From contig CAKSFM010000014.1 of the NCBI GenBank assembly GCA_934454525.1, positions 1 to 64,000 of the forward strand: a stretch of DNA of 64,000 nt, written 5' to 3'. Shown in pieces: positions 8,203-17,093 of this stretch (positions are counted from its first letter, which is position 1; each line of letters starts with the position of its first letter). Made by a program: the position numbers and the translations under genes. The stretch comes from an uncultured Clostridia bacterium. GTDB lineage: Bacteria > Bacillota > Clostridia > UMGS1883. The notes beneath the pieces were generated by a model. The model had not been told where the DNA came from. It saw nothing but the letters and a program-made list of their open reading frames with translations, and ran no database searches.

Positions 8203-9108
8203 TTAATCCTGTTTTGTATACCCAAGCTCCTTGAGTGCGGAGCTGCGGTTGCGCCAATCCTCACGCACTTTGACCCAAAGCTCAAGAAAAACTTTTGTGT
8301 CGAGGAGCTTTTCTATATCGGCGCGCGCATATGACCCGATGCGCTTTATCGTTTCACCCTTTTTGCCTATTATAATAGGTTTGTGACTTGACTTTTCGCA
8401 GTAGATAACCGCTTTGATTGAGGTGAGGTCATCGCCCTCTTTCATCGATTCGATTTCAACGGCTGTTCCGTGAGGAACTTCCTTATCGAGCAGACGGAGG
8501 ATTTTTTCACGGATTATTTCAGCCGACATATCGCGGACGGTTCTGTCGGCATAGGTGTCTGTCGGGTAAAACGGGGGACATTCGTCAAAATGCGAAAGCA
8601 CCTCGCGGCGCAGTTCATCAATACCGTCGTTTTTAAGTGCGCTGACAGGAACGATTGCCGCAAACTCATGCTCTGCTGAAAACGCGGCAATCTGCGGAAG
8701 AATGGAATCCTTGTCTGCTTCATCACATTTGTTGATTACAAGAATAATCGGGATTTTATTTTCATCGGCGCTTTTCATTATACGCCGCTCAAGGTCATAG
8801 ATTTCCCGCCCTGCCTCGACAATGAGCAGGCAAACGTCAACATCTCCGATTGCGCGCCCTGCGGAGGCGTTCATAAATTCGCCGAGCTTGGTGCGCGGCG
8901 TGTGCATCCCGGGTGTGTCAACGAAAACAATCTGATAATTATCTCCGTTGTCAATTGCGACAAGGTTTTGCCGCGTGGTCTGCGGCTTGTTTGAAACAAT
9001 TGCCGCTTTTTCACCGGTGAATGCATTGACAAGCGTTGATTTTCCGACATTCGGTCTGCCGACAATTGCGGCAAAACCTGATTTGAAATTATTTGCTTCG
9101 GAAGCCAA
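8203..9108 (-). CDS. era: GTPase Era
   Basis: The 301-residue GTPase assists maturation of the 30S subunit by binding the 3' end of 16S rRNA. The G domain shows G1 GRPNVGKST, G3 DTPGMH and G4 NKCDE; the C-terminal KH domain contains the GKKGETIKRIGSYAR loop. The frame opens with TTG at 9108 behind GGAGTGGAG, and no better ATG lies near. It is part of the dgkA-era-yqzL-recO series with gaps under 60 bases. Confidence 0.96.
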   Translation of the reverse strand: MASEANNFKSGFAAIVGRPNVGKSTLVNAFTGEKAAIVSNKPQTTRQNLVAIDNGDNYQIVFVDTPGMHTPRTKLGEFMNASAGRAIGDVDVCLLIVEAGREIYDLERRIMKSADENKIPIILVINKCDEADKDSILPQIAAFSAEHEFAAIVPVSALKNDGIDELRREVLSHFDECPPFYPTDTYADRTVRDMSAEIIREKILRLLDKEVPHGTAVEIESMKEGDDLTSIKAVIYCEKSSHKPIIIGKKGETIKRIGSYARADIEKLLDTKVFLELWVKVREDWRNRSSALKELGYTKQD

Positions 9109-9123
9109 AAAGCTCCACTCCTT

Positions 9124-9510
9124 TCACATGAAAAAGCTGATAAAAGAAATTATATACGGAATGAATATTACCAGTCCGCACACTGCCGCACCAATGCTCA
9201 TCACAAGCACTGCGCCGGCGGCAAGGTCCTTTGCGCGTTTTGCATACATATTGAAAACGGGGGAGGACAAATCAACGGCATTTTCAATTGCCGTGTTAAA
9301 AAGCTCCGCACATATAACGGCGGCACAGAGAAAATATACAATTGCTTTATCGGACGCGGAAAGCCGCAGCACAACCGACGCTGCAATAACCGCAACAGAT
9401 GCGGCCGCATGAAAACGCATGTTTTTTTCGGACAAAAATGCAAACCGAACTCCGCTTGCCGCATGGCGCAGACTTTCGGCAAAGCTTTTATTTTTGCCGT
9501 GCTCACTCAT
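9124..9510 (-). CDS. dgkA: Diacylglycerol/undecaprenol kinase, DgkA family
   Basis: A 128-residue inner-membrane kinase with three predicted transmembrane helices. The active-site region reads CAELFNTAIENAVDL followed by AKRAKDLAAGAVL, the family signature. In Gram-positive bacteria this enzyme phosphorylates undecaprenol for cell-wall carrier recycling. The frame overlaps the end of ybeY; I prefer ATG 9510 over the adjacent GTG at 9513, though the ribosome site is weak and coupling to ybeY is likely. Confidence 0.92.
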   Translation of the reverse strand: MSEHGKNKSFAESLRHAASGVRFAFLSEKNMRFHAAASVAVIAASVVLRLSASDKAIVYFLCAAVICAELFNTAIENAVDLSSPVFNMYAKRAKDLAAGAVLVMSIGAAVCGLVIFIPYIISFISFFM

Positions 9511-9997
9511 CACGCTTTAACCCCATTTTATCAAGAATCTGTTTCTCACGGTCACGCATCATAGTGGCATACGGTTCTTCCATATGGTCAAAACCCATAA
9601 GATGAAGAGTGCTGTGCACTGTCAGGAATCCGACCTCGCGCATGAGACTGTGACCGTACTCTTCAGCCTGACTGAGTGCGCGCTCAAGCGAAATGACAAT
9701 ATCGCCGAGAAGCAGATAATCGCCGTCATAATCGCCGCTTTCTTCAATCATAACGCCGTCGTCGTCAAATTCGATAATGGGAAAGCTCAGAACATCGGTC
9801 GCGGAATCAATTTCGCGGTATTCGCGGTTAAGCTCACGGATGCCTTCGTTGTCGGTTATGAGGATGCTGACCTCGCAGTCTGTGTCGCCGCATTCGAGCA
9901 CATCAAGCGTTGTTGCGACAGCCTGCTGCATGATATTCTCAAGCTCCTCCGTGAAATCAAGCTTGTCCTGTTCGTTTTCAATAATAAACTGAATCAT
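9503..9997 (-). CDS. ybeY: Endoribonuclease YbeY
   Basis: This 164-residue zinc enzyme takes part in 16S rRNA 3'-end processing and ribosome quality control. The metal site HSTLHLMGFDH (H-x3-H-x5-H) lies near residue 130. An acidic N-terminal third and the REYREIDSATDVLSFP block are typical of the family. It sits between pgpH and dgkA, as in most Bacillota. Confidence 0.95.
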   Translation of the reverse strand: MIQFIIENEQDKLDFTEELENIMQQAVATTLDVLECGDTDCEVSILITDNEGIRELNREYREIDSATDVLSFPIIEFDDDGVMIEESGDYDGDYLLLGDIVISLERALSQAEEYGHSLMREVGFLTVHSTLHLMGFDHMEEPYATMMRDREKQILDKMGLKRDE

Positions 9998-10016
9998 TTG
10001 TATATCCTTCCTTTAT

Positions 10017-12014
10017 TTATTCATATTTTATACGCTCGTGAAAATATCCGCCCAGCGTTTTTATAATAGTTTCAACGACTTTTTCAAGTTCGGCAAACGT
10101 GAGGTCACACTGCATAAACTGACCCGAGTTTATGCGGTCGGAAGCAATTTTGCGCACCATGGCGCTTATTTTTTCCTCGCTTTTGTCGGAAAGGCTTCTC
10201 ACAGCCGCTTCACACGAATCGGCAAGCATAACAATCGCAGCTTCGCGCGTTTGCGGCTTCGGACCGGGATATGCAAAATCCGCTTCGTCAACGTTCGGGT
10301 TTTTCTCACGCGCACGGATAAGAAAATATCCGGTGGTTGTTGTGCCGTGATGCTGCGCAATAATATCACATATGCTTTGCGGAAGACGGTATTTTTGCGC
10401 CGTTTCAACACCGTCCTCAACATGCCCCCTTATAATCGCGGAGCTTTCCTCCGGTGAAAGATCGTCATGCTCATTTTTATTGTACTGATTTTCCTTGAAA
10501 TAAAGCGGATGACGGATTTTACCGATATCGTGATAATAAGCGCCCACTCTTGCAAGCAGACTGTCCGCACCTATTTCACGGGCGGCAATTTCGGCAATGT
10601 TTGCAACCGTCAGCGAATGATGATAAGTACCCGGAGCTTCAACAAGCAGCCGTTTCAGAAGCTTATTCTCAGGATTTGCAAGCTCGGTAAGCTTCATCGG
10701 GGTTGTGGCATTGAAAATCCATTCCCAGAACGGAAGAGTGCCGATTGTAATTATGCCGGAAAGCATTCCTCCGGCAAAGCCGCGCAGAAACATTGAAAGC
10801 GCCGTGCCTGCTCCGCTTGACTGGATAAGCGACATTGCGCAGAACACCGCCCCGTAGCCAAGCGCGGAAGCAAATGCAGCAGGAATGAGATGGCTGCGCC
10901 TCCTGACCTTTCCGAAACAATAGGCGCTGAGCGAGCCGGCAAGAATCAGGCAAACGCTGTATCCCCAGTCGCCGCTGAGTGCAACTCCGCAGAAAATTGA
11001 AATCAGCACATTGAATATAACTGCCGTCTGCGGAATACTGAATGTTGTGACTACGGAAACAAACAACCCGGCAGGGAGGAACGGAACATATTTTTCAGGA
11101 ACGTAGCGCGAGCCGTAAAAGGATATCAGCACCGATATAACTCCCATGACCGCCGTGACTGCCGCCGCTCCGCGCTGCGCCCGTCCGCAGAATGCAAAGT
11201 ATGCGAGAATGATTATATAACAGATAACCGTCAGAAGAAAAATCCCCACGGTGTATGTAGCCGACAGCGGATTTGTTCCTTTAAGCAGTCCGAGTTCGCG
11301 CAGCATGGCAAGCTGCGCGTCCGAGGCGATTTCACCCTTGCGGAGAATAATCTGATTTTTCTTGTATTCAATATCAGCAACCGAAAGAGCGGCAGCCTCC
11401 TTTCGGCGTTTGGTTTCGGCTTCATCAAGTTCAGTGTTCTCCGTTATAACGGCGCCTGCAAGTTCATTGAGTGCGCTTTTTTCCGCTTTGGTTATATTCA
11501 GCTTGTCCGTTTTTGCGGCACAGCTCTCCGCAGCCTTTGCCGCATCGCTGACGCCGCTCTGCATAAGCTCACTGATAATGTCCGCCACGGTGCGCATCCG
11601 CGCAAATTCCGCATCGGTTGCATTGATTGCGGCTGCGCATGATTTTTCGGAAAGCTTTGCTTTCGCGGTTGCTCTCAGCTTAAGCGCTTTTGCAGACGTT
11701 CCGGCGCTGTCATCCTCACTTCTGAGTGCAGCTGCGGCGGAAAAGAAATCTGTTACCTTATCGATTGCCGCCGTGCGCTTGCTGTCGTTGGTGACATAAA
11801 CATCCTCAACCCCGTCGGACGCGGCTTTGCGCGCAGCCTCCGTTGTGACGGAATCTATTATAGTCCGCGGTGCATAAATATCAACCGTTGAAACGTCACC
11901 GGTTTTAATATCAATCTGACCGCTTCGGTTGGAAAAAAGCACAATCAGAATAATAAGTATAAATGAAATTGCTGTCATCAGGGCATATGCCGCATTTTTC
12001 AGCTTCGTTTTCAT
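10017..12014 (-). CDS. pgpH: Membrane HD-domain phosphodiesterase PgpH (YqfF)
   Basis: The 665-residue protein has an N-terminal transmembrane helix, a large extracellular 7TM-HDED-type region, seven membrane helices and a cytosolic HD domain. The HD metal motif appears as HHSLTVANIAEIA and YYHDIGK, then HHGTTTT. PgpH homologues hydrolyse the second messenger c-di-AMP. I chose ATG 12014, which follows GGGAAGGA by 5 bases; the frame is open further upstream into the end of phoH. It is cotranscribed with phoH and ybeY. Confidence 0.93.
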   Translation of the reverse strand: MKTKLKNAAYALMTAISFILIILIVLFSNRSGQIDIKTGDVSTVDIYAPRTIIDSVTTEAARKAASDGVEDVYVTNDSKRTAAIDKVTDFFSAAAALRSEDDSAGTSAKALKLRATAKAKLSEKSCAAAINATDAEFARMRTVADIISELMQSGVSDAAKAAESCAAKTDKLNITKAEKSALNELAGAVITENTELDEAETKRRKEAAALSVADIEYKKNQIILRKGEIASDAQLAMLRELGLLKGTNPLSATYTVGIFLLTVICYIIILAYFAFCGRAQRGAAAVTAVMGVISVLISFYGSRYVPEKYVPFLPAGLFVSVVTTFSIPQTAVIFNVLISIFCGVALSGDWGYSVCLILAGSLSAYCFGKVRRRSHLIPAAFASALGYGAVFCAMSLIQSSGAGTALSMFLRGFAGGMLSGIITIGTLPFWEWIFNATTPMKLTELANPENKLLKRLLVEAPGTYHHSLTVANIAEIAAREIGADSLLARVGAYYHDIGKIRHPLYFKENQYNKNEHDDLSPEESSAIIRGHVEDGVETAQKYRLPQSICDIIAQHHGTTTTGYFLIRAREKNPNVDEADFAYPGPKPQTREAAIVMLADSCEAAVRSLSDKSEEKISAMVRKIASDRINSGQFMQCDLTFAELEKVVETIIKTLGGYFHERIKYE

Positions 12015-12043
12015 ATAAAATCCTTCCCTTCGCCGAAAAGACC

Positions 12044-12994
12044 TCACTGTTTACGGTTTTTCTCATAGCGGTCATATGCCGCAATGATTTTCTGAACAAG
12101 CGGATGGCGCACAACGTCCTTATCGGAAAGATATGAAAAATCAAGTCCCTCAACGTTTTTCAGGATTTTCGCGGCTTCCTTAAGTCCGCTTTTCTTTCCG
12201 TCGGGCAGGTCAATCTGCGTTATATCGCCGGTGATTACTGCCTTTGAACCGAAACCGATTCGCGTCAGAAACATTTTCATCTGCTCTGAGGTGGTATTCT
12301 GCGCTTCATCAAGAATTATAAATGCGTCATCGAGCGTTCGTCCGCGCATATATGCCAGCGGTGCTATTTCAATAACGCCGCGTTCAAGATATTTCTGATA
12401 ATTTTCCATGCCGAGCATATCGGCGAGCGCGTCATAAAGCGGCCGCAGATACGGATCGACTTTCATTTGCAGATCGCCGGGGAGAAAGCCGAGCTTTTCG
12501 CCGGCTTCAACCGCCGGGCGCGTGAGAATAATGCGGCTGACATCTTTTCGGCGGAATGCATCCACCGCCATTGCGACCGCAAGGTAGGTTTTACCGGTTC
12601 CGGCAGGTCCGATTGCGATTACAACCGTGTTGTCGCGGATTTTTTGTATATAGTTTTTCTGACCGTAGGTTTTGCATTTAACGCTTTTTCCTTTTGCCGT
12701 TATGCAGATGTAATCCCCCTGTGCCGGCGGCACAAAGTCAATATTTTCATCAACGGCAAATATGGCATATCGTATGCTTTGCTCCGTGACGGGGTTTCCG
12801 CTTTCGATATCAGCCATAAGGCGGCGGATAACCTCGTGCGCTTTTTCGGCATTATCGCCTATAATACGCAGCGTTGTGTCCTGCGGCACAATGCGCACAC
12901 CCGTTTCGCGTTCGATAAGATTCACATTTTCGTCAAAGCTTCCGAACAGCGTCATTACATCATCGTTGCTTTTTGCATCATATGTTTTCTCCAT
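12044..12994 (-). CDS. phoH: PhoH-family ATPase
   Basis: The 316-residue cytosolic P-loop ATPase has Walker A GPAGTGKTYLA and Walker B IILDEAQNTT, the hallmarks of PhoH. An N-terminal KH-like region precedes it. PhoH-like proteins are thought to act in RNA metabolism and sit next to ybeY in most bacteria. ATG 12994 is preceded by GGAGG with 7-base spacing, so I rejected the longer frame from 13012. The start overlaps the yqfD stop by 17 bases. Confidence 0.94.
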   Translation of the reverse strand: MEKTYDAKSNDDVMTLFGSFDENVNLIERETGVRIVPQDTTLRIIGDNAEKAHEVIRRLMADIESGNPVTEQSIRYAIFAVDENIDFVPPAQGDYICITAKGKSVKCKTYGQKNYIQKIRDNTVVIAIGPAGTGKTYLAVAMAVDAFRRKDVSRIILTRPAVEAGEKLGFLPGDLQMKVDPYLRPLYDALADMLGMENYQKYLERGVIEIAPLAYMRGRTLDDAFIILDEAQNTTSEQMKMFLTRIGFGSKAVITGDITQIDLPDGKKSGLKEAAKILKNVEGLDFSYLSDKDVVRHPLVQKIIAAYDRYEKNRKQ

Positions 12995-14168
12995 TATATT
13001 CCTCCGTATCAACAGGTACTTCTTTATCTATTCTCATAAGCATTTCCGCCGTCAGCTTAACCGACAGGCATGAACCCTGATCCTCAATCTGCGCGGAGAT
13101 GTCCGCAATTTCACAGTCGCCGCCTTTTTTGACCAGTGAATTTTCAAAGTCTTTTTTCAGCTTTGCAATTTCCGCATCCGTATCATTGGGAACGGTTTCA
13201 ACCGTAACCTCGCGGTAAGTTGTGCGTGAAAAAGTGACAGGCACGAGCGGCAGTTTTATCTTTTTTCTTATTTTATCATATTCGGCATATGAAATTCCAC
13301 TGTTTAATGAAAAATTAATATTTTTTTTTATTGAGGCGGTATACACGTTCTTTTCCTGCCCGGTGGGTGTTTTAACGGATTTCGTTTTCGGAACGCTGAA
13401 CGTCTTTTCGCGCCAGACGCGTCCGCGCACAATTCCGCAGGCATGGCGGTAATATGTCGGCACAAGCTCGTTTTCGCTTGTGATAACGCCCGTTATTATA
13501 ACGCTGCCTTTTTCAACCGTCATCCCGGGCGAAACAAGCTCCCTGCCGCAGAAAACCTGCATTTGTTCGATAACGCAGTTTTCCGTTGCAATAACGTTTG
13601 CAGGATCCTTTATTTCGGCAAGCTTCGGCACGGCTGTGCGCGCATGAATTTTCACCGTTGCCGTTGTTCCCTTAATATCAACCCAAAGCCATGACAGATT
13701 ATCAACTGAGCAGATTGCCGTGTTCTTTACTCCGTAGAGATCGATTTTGTGCTTTAACGCACCGCGGCAAACGCCGTTTTTTTTGAGAACGGAGGAAACC
13801 TCGGCGCGCAGAGCTTTGTCGCCGCCGACTATCCGAACATTCCAGATAAAGAGCGAGGAAACAAAGAGCGACAGCATCACTGCGGCAGGCATGAAAAAAA
13901 GCAGAACTCTGCGGCGGTGGCGGCGCAGAAAAAACGGCAGTCCGAAGCGCTTTTCAACCGTTATGTCCAGACCCTCGGGAATATCGGAGCAAAGCTCGCC
14001 GCAGCCGCGCCGGCTGACGGAAAACCGCAGTGCACCGTCTGAGGTTTTCATCACATTTTCGACGAAAATTCCCTTTCCGGCGGCAGCATTGAGAATTCTT
14101 TCCGGAAATCTTCCGCAAACTTTTATTTCGCAGCACCCTTTGATGCATCTGATTATATCCGAAACCAT
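12978..14168 (-). CDS. yqfD: Sporulation protein YqfD
   Basis: The 396-residue protein is needed for forespore engulfment/late sporulation in Bacillus. One transmembrane helix near residue 95 (VLLFFMPAAVMLSLFVSSLF) anchors an extracellular domain containing NVRIVGGDKALRAEV and WLWVDIKGTTATVKI. I use ATG 14168, preceded by GAGAGGGG; this matches the usual family N-terminus better than the longer frame. In many Bacillota yqfC precedes yqfD in one operon; here yqfC is divergent, sharing the 80-base spacer. Confidence 0.9.
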   Translation of the reverse strand: MVSDIIRCIKGCCEIKVCGRFPERILNAAAGKGIFVENVMKTSDGALRFSVSRRGCGELCSDIPEGLDITVEKRFGLPFFLRRHRRRVLLFFMPAAVMLSLFVSSLFIWNVRIVGGDKALRAEVSSVLKKNGVCRGALKHKIDLYGVKNTAICSVDNLSWLWVDIKGTTATVKIHARTAVPKLAEIKDPANVIATENCVIEQMQVFCGRELVSPGMTVEKGSVIITGVITSENELVPTYYRHACGIVRGRVWREKTFSVPKTKSVKTPTGQEKNVYTASIKKNINFSLNSGISYAEYDKIRKKIKLPLVPVTFSRTTYREVTVETVPNDTDAEIAKLKKDFENSLVKKGGDCEIADISAQIEDQGSCLSVKLTAEMLMRIDKEVPVDTEEYNGENI

Positions 14169-14247
14169 TAAAACAGCCCCTCTCAATAAATATTGTATGT
14201 TTCCGCGGTTTGCGGCATAACCTTTTATAGAGAATGGGGGCATATAT

Positions 14248-14517
14248 ATGGCAAAAAAGAACAGGGCGGTGCGTGTGAGCGAAGCGCTTGATGTTCCGCT
14301 TGACGCGGTTTGTGATCTGCCGAGGATAGAGCTTGTCGGCAGCAGCGAGCTTAATGTTGAAAATCTGCGCGGTATTCTCGATTATGACGAAAATTCGCTT
14401 AAACTGAACACGCGCGCCGGTATAATAAAGATTGACGGAAGCGATCTTGTACTTACAAGCGTTACTGATGAAAACGTGTGCGTTAAGGGAAGTATTATAC
14501 GAATTGAATTTATTTGA
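14248..14517 (+). CDS. yqfC: Sporulation protein YqfC (YabP/YqfC family)
   Basis: An 89-residue protein of the YabP/YqfC family, with the RIELVGSSELNVENLRGIL motif and a C-terminal beta-rich IKIDGSDLVLTSV segment. It probably coats or organises a spore membrane layer together with a partner membrane protein. It is separated from the following ylbJ-like gene by 15 bases, so the two form an operon. The ribosome site GAATGGGGG is moderate. Confidence 0.88.
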   Translation: MAKKNRAVRVSEALDVPLDAVCDLPRIELVGSSELNVENLRGILDYDENSLKLNTRAGIIKIDGSDLVLTSVTDENVCVKGSIIRIEFI

Positions 14518-14532
14518 AGGAGGGGAAGAAAG

Positions 14533-15519
14533 GTGCTGTTTTTTTTAGTTTGCGCAGCATTTGCGCTCTTCCCGGATAAGGTTATATCCGGTGCTTCAGG
14601 CGGCGCGGCACTTTGCCTGAACGCTGTCATACCGTCACTGCTGCCGTTTATGCTTGTGTCCTCCTGCCTTATAAAGAGCGGCTTTTCACGTCCGCTCGGA
14701 AGCATTTTGTCAAAAATCATCTCTCCGTTCACGGGACTTGGAAGCCACGGCTGCGTGTGCCTTTTGACAGGACTTATCGGCGGCTACGGCGCAGGTGCGC
14801 GCGCCGTTTTTGACAGCTTTGCAGAGGGGCAGATTTCAAAAAACGAGGCGGAAAGGCTGCTTGCTTTCTGCAATAATGCCGGACCGCTGTTTGTTATCGG
14901 AACAGTTGGCATAGGCTTCTTTTCGGATGTGCGCGCCGGCGCTGCGCTTTACATAATGCTCGTGATAAGCTCACTCATCTGCGCGGCAATCGCGGGAGGA
15001 GAGGGCGAATGTAAAACGCTGCGCGAAGAGTGGGAATTTTACAGAAAAAATAAGCCGCCGGCAGGCAGGCTTATATCCGATTGTGCCGTTTCAAGCGCGT
15101 GTGCAATGGGCACGGTATGCGTTTTTGTGATAACATTCAGCGCGGTTATAAATCTTCTCCCGACAGATAATGCCATTCCGGCAGGCATTATTGAGGTCAC
15201 CTGCGGACTGCGTGAGCTTTCACGCGGAGGAGCATCGGCGCTCCCGGCAGCGGCAGCGCTGCTTTCATGGGGAGGACTGAGCGTCCATTTTCAGGCGTCA
15301 GCATTATGCGGCGGAAAATTTTCGATGAAAAAATATTATATCGGACGGGTGTTCATGGCAATTGTCAGTTTCACACTAATGTATATTTACTGCTGCGACA
15401 CATATGTTTTTGCGCTTGCACTGACCGTGATTTCCGCCGTTTTGATTTGCAAAGGAATTATTGGAGTTTACCGAGCACAGCCTCGGCAGTCCGCAGTCCG
15501 TCAACGGCAGCGCTCATAA
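14533..15519 (+). CDS. ylbJ: Sporulation integral membrane protein YlbJ-like
   Basis: The 328-residue protein has about eight membrane helices and the nucleoside-recognition (Gate) domain seen in YlbJ, including LLTGLIGGYGAGARAVFD and LLAFCNNAGPLFVIGTVG. YlbJ is required for spore heat resistance in Bacillus, where it belongs to the mother-cell regulon. The start is GTG 14533 behind AGGAGGGGAAGAAAG. The gene follows yqfC closely. Its last 62 bases overlap the 3' end of the convergent flavoprotein gene. Confidence 0.85.
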   Translation: MLFFLVCAAFALFPDKVISGASGGAALCLNAVIPSLLPFMLVSSCLIKSGFSRPLGSILSKIISPFTGLGSHGCVCLLTGLIGGYGAGARAVFDSFAEGQISKNEAERLLAFCNNAGPLFVIGTVGIGFFSDVRAGAALYIMLVISSLICAAIAGGEGECKTLREEWEFYRKNKPPAGRLISDCAVSSACAMGTVCVFVITFSAVINLLPTDNAIPAGIIEVTCGLRELSRGGASALPAAAALLSWGGLSVHFQASALCGGKFSMKKYYIGRVFMAIVSFTLMYIYCCDTYVFALALTVISAVLICKGIIGVYRAQPRQSAVRQRQRS

Positions 15520-17020
15520 TTCCGCCGGCATAGCCTGCACCCTCGCCGCATGGATATATTCCGCGCACTGCCGACTGCATATCATCGCCGCGAAGAATCC
15601 GCACAGGGGAGGAGGAGCGGCTTTCAACCGCGGTTAAAACCGCGTCGTCCATGGCAAAGCCGCGGATTTTGCCGTCAATTCCCAGAAGTCCGCGGCGCAG
15701 CGCATGGGTGACGAAGTCCGGAAAAAGCTTTCCGATTTGAGAAAAACGAACGCCTATGGGATATGTCGGTTCAACTTTTCCGAGCGCCGATGTTTTCTGA
15801 CCGCGAAGAAAATCGGCAACCGTCTGAACGGGAGCACTGTAATCTCCGCCGCCCATATAAAAAGCAGCTTTTTCAAGCTTGCGCTGAAAGTGCATACCGG
15901 CAAAAATGTCATTGCCATCAAAATCTGTCGGCAAAATACTGACGAGCACAGCGCTGTTTGCGTTTTCTCCGTCACGCGCAAGATTGCTCATTCCGTTTGT
16001 GACAACGCCGCTCTGTTCGCTTGCCGCGGCAACAACACTGCCCCCGGGACACATACAGAAGGTATATACTCCGCGCCCGTCCGGCAGATGAACCGCAGCC
16101 TTGTAATCAGCCGGCGGCAGCAGCGGTGCAAATTTGTGATAAAGCGCGTCATTGATAAAGGATTGGGGGTGTTCAATCCGGACGCCGACGGAAAAGCTCT
16201 TTCTTTCCATCGGCAGTCCGCGGCTGTGAAGCATTTCAAATGTGTCACGCGCGCTATGCCCGACTGCAAGGATAAGCGTGTCGGTTTCAATTATGCCGCC
16301 CGCGGTTTTCACTGCGCGGACAGCGCCTTTTTCGATAATAATATCATCAAGCCTGCACGAAAACAGGAACTCACCGCCGAGCGATATTATTTTTTTGCGG
16401 AGATTTGTTATAACAATACGAAGCCGGTCTGTTCCGATATGCGGCTTGCCATCGCGCAAAATCTCTTCCGGTGCGCCGCAGCCGACAAATTCATCAAGCA
16501 CCTTGCGGATGCGCCCGTCCTTTATTCCGGTATTGAGCTTGCCGTCCGAAAAAGTGCCTGCGCCGCCCTCCCCGAACTGGATGTTACACTCCGTGTCGAG
16601 CAGCCTTTGACTGAAAAAGGCATTTATCTTTTCAACGCGCTTATCTACCGTCAGACCGCGCTCCAGTATTATAGGGCGCGCGCCGCAGCTTGCAAGCACA
16701 AGCGCGGCAAAAAGTCCGCACGGACCTGCGCCGACAACCACCGGGCGCTTTTCAAGGCGCGAAACCGGCGGATATTCGTACTCGTATTTTCTGTACGGCA
16801 TAATGCCGCCGATTCCCGAAAACCGCTGCTCGCCGCGCAGCTTGACAGCCGCACAGACGGAGCGGCAGACTGCGCTGCGGCGGTGCGCGTCAACGGAATC
16901 CTTTATGACGGAAACGGACAGAATGTCATAATCGCCGATTCCGAGTTTTTTCTTAACGGCTGTACGGATATCCTCCTCCGTGTATTTAATCGGTAATTTC
17001 AAGTCGTTGATTCTAAGCAT
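15458..17020 (-). CDS. FAD-dependent dehydrogenase (COG2509 type)
   Basis: This 520-residue flavoprotein has the dinucleotide-binding motif VVGAGPCGLFAALVLA near residue 91 and a second FAD-contact near the C-terminus (GIYPCGEGAGYAGGI). An N-terminal 75-residue basic domain precedes the Rossmann fold, as in this widely conserved family. The substrate is not known. It overlaps the ylbJ-like gene tail-to-tail. It is followed by a second unrelated flavoprotein gene upstream on the same strand. Confidence 0.85.
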   Translation of the reverse strand: MLRINDLKLPIKYTEEDIRTAVKKKLGIGDYDILSVSVIKDSVDAHRRSAVCRSVCAAVKLRGEQRFSGIGGIMPYRKYEYEYPPVSRLEKRPVVVGAGPCGLFAALVLASCGARPIILERGLTVDKRVEKINAFFSQRLLDTECNIQFGEGGAGTFSDGKLNTGIKDGRIRKVLDEFVGCGAPEEILRDGKPHIGTDRLRIVITNLRKKIISLGGEFLFSCRLDDIIIEKGAVRAVKTAGGIIETDTLILAVGHSARDTFEMLHSRGLPMERKSFSVGVRIEHPQSFINDALYHKFAPLLPPADYKAAVHLPDGRGVYTFCMCPGGSVVAAASEQSGVVTNGMSNLARDGENANSAVLVSILPTDFDGNDIFAGMHFQRKLEKAAFYMGGGDYSAPVQTVADFLRGQKTSALGKVEPTYPIGVRFSQIGKLFPDFVTHALRRGLLGIDGKIRGFAMDDAVLTAVESRSSSPVRILRGDDMQSAVRGIYPCGEGAGYAGGIMSAAVDGLRTAEAVLGKLQ

Positions 17021-17093
17021 ACAATCCCTCTTTTATTATAGCTGAAAGAGAATAATCCGAATCCGCCCGAAAAGGCATAATTTCAGCTTGTTA

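Noticed and set aside
15704..16996. 430-codon plus-strand frame opposite the FAD-dependent dehydrogenase
   Set aside because: Shadow of the flavoprotein gene; the sequence has a low-complexity, cysteine/arginine-rich look and no family match.
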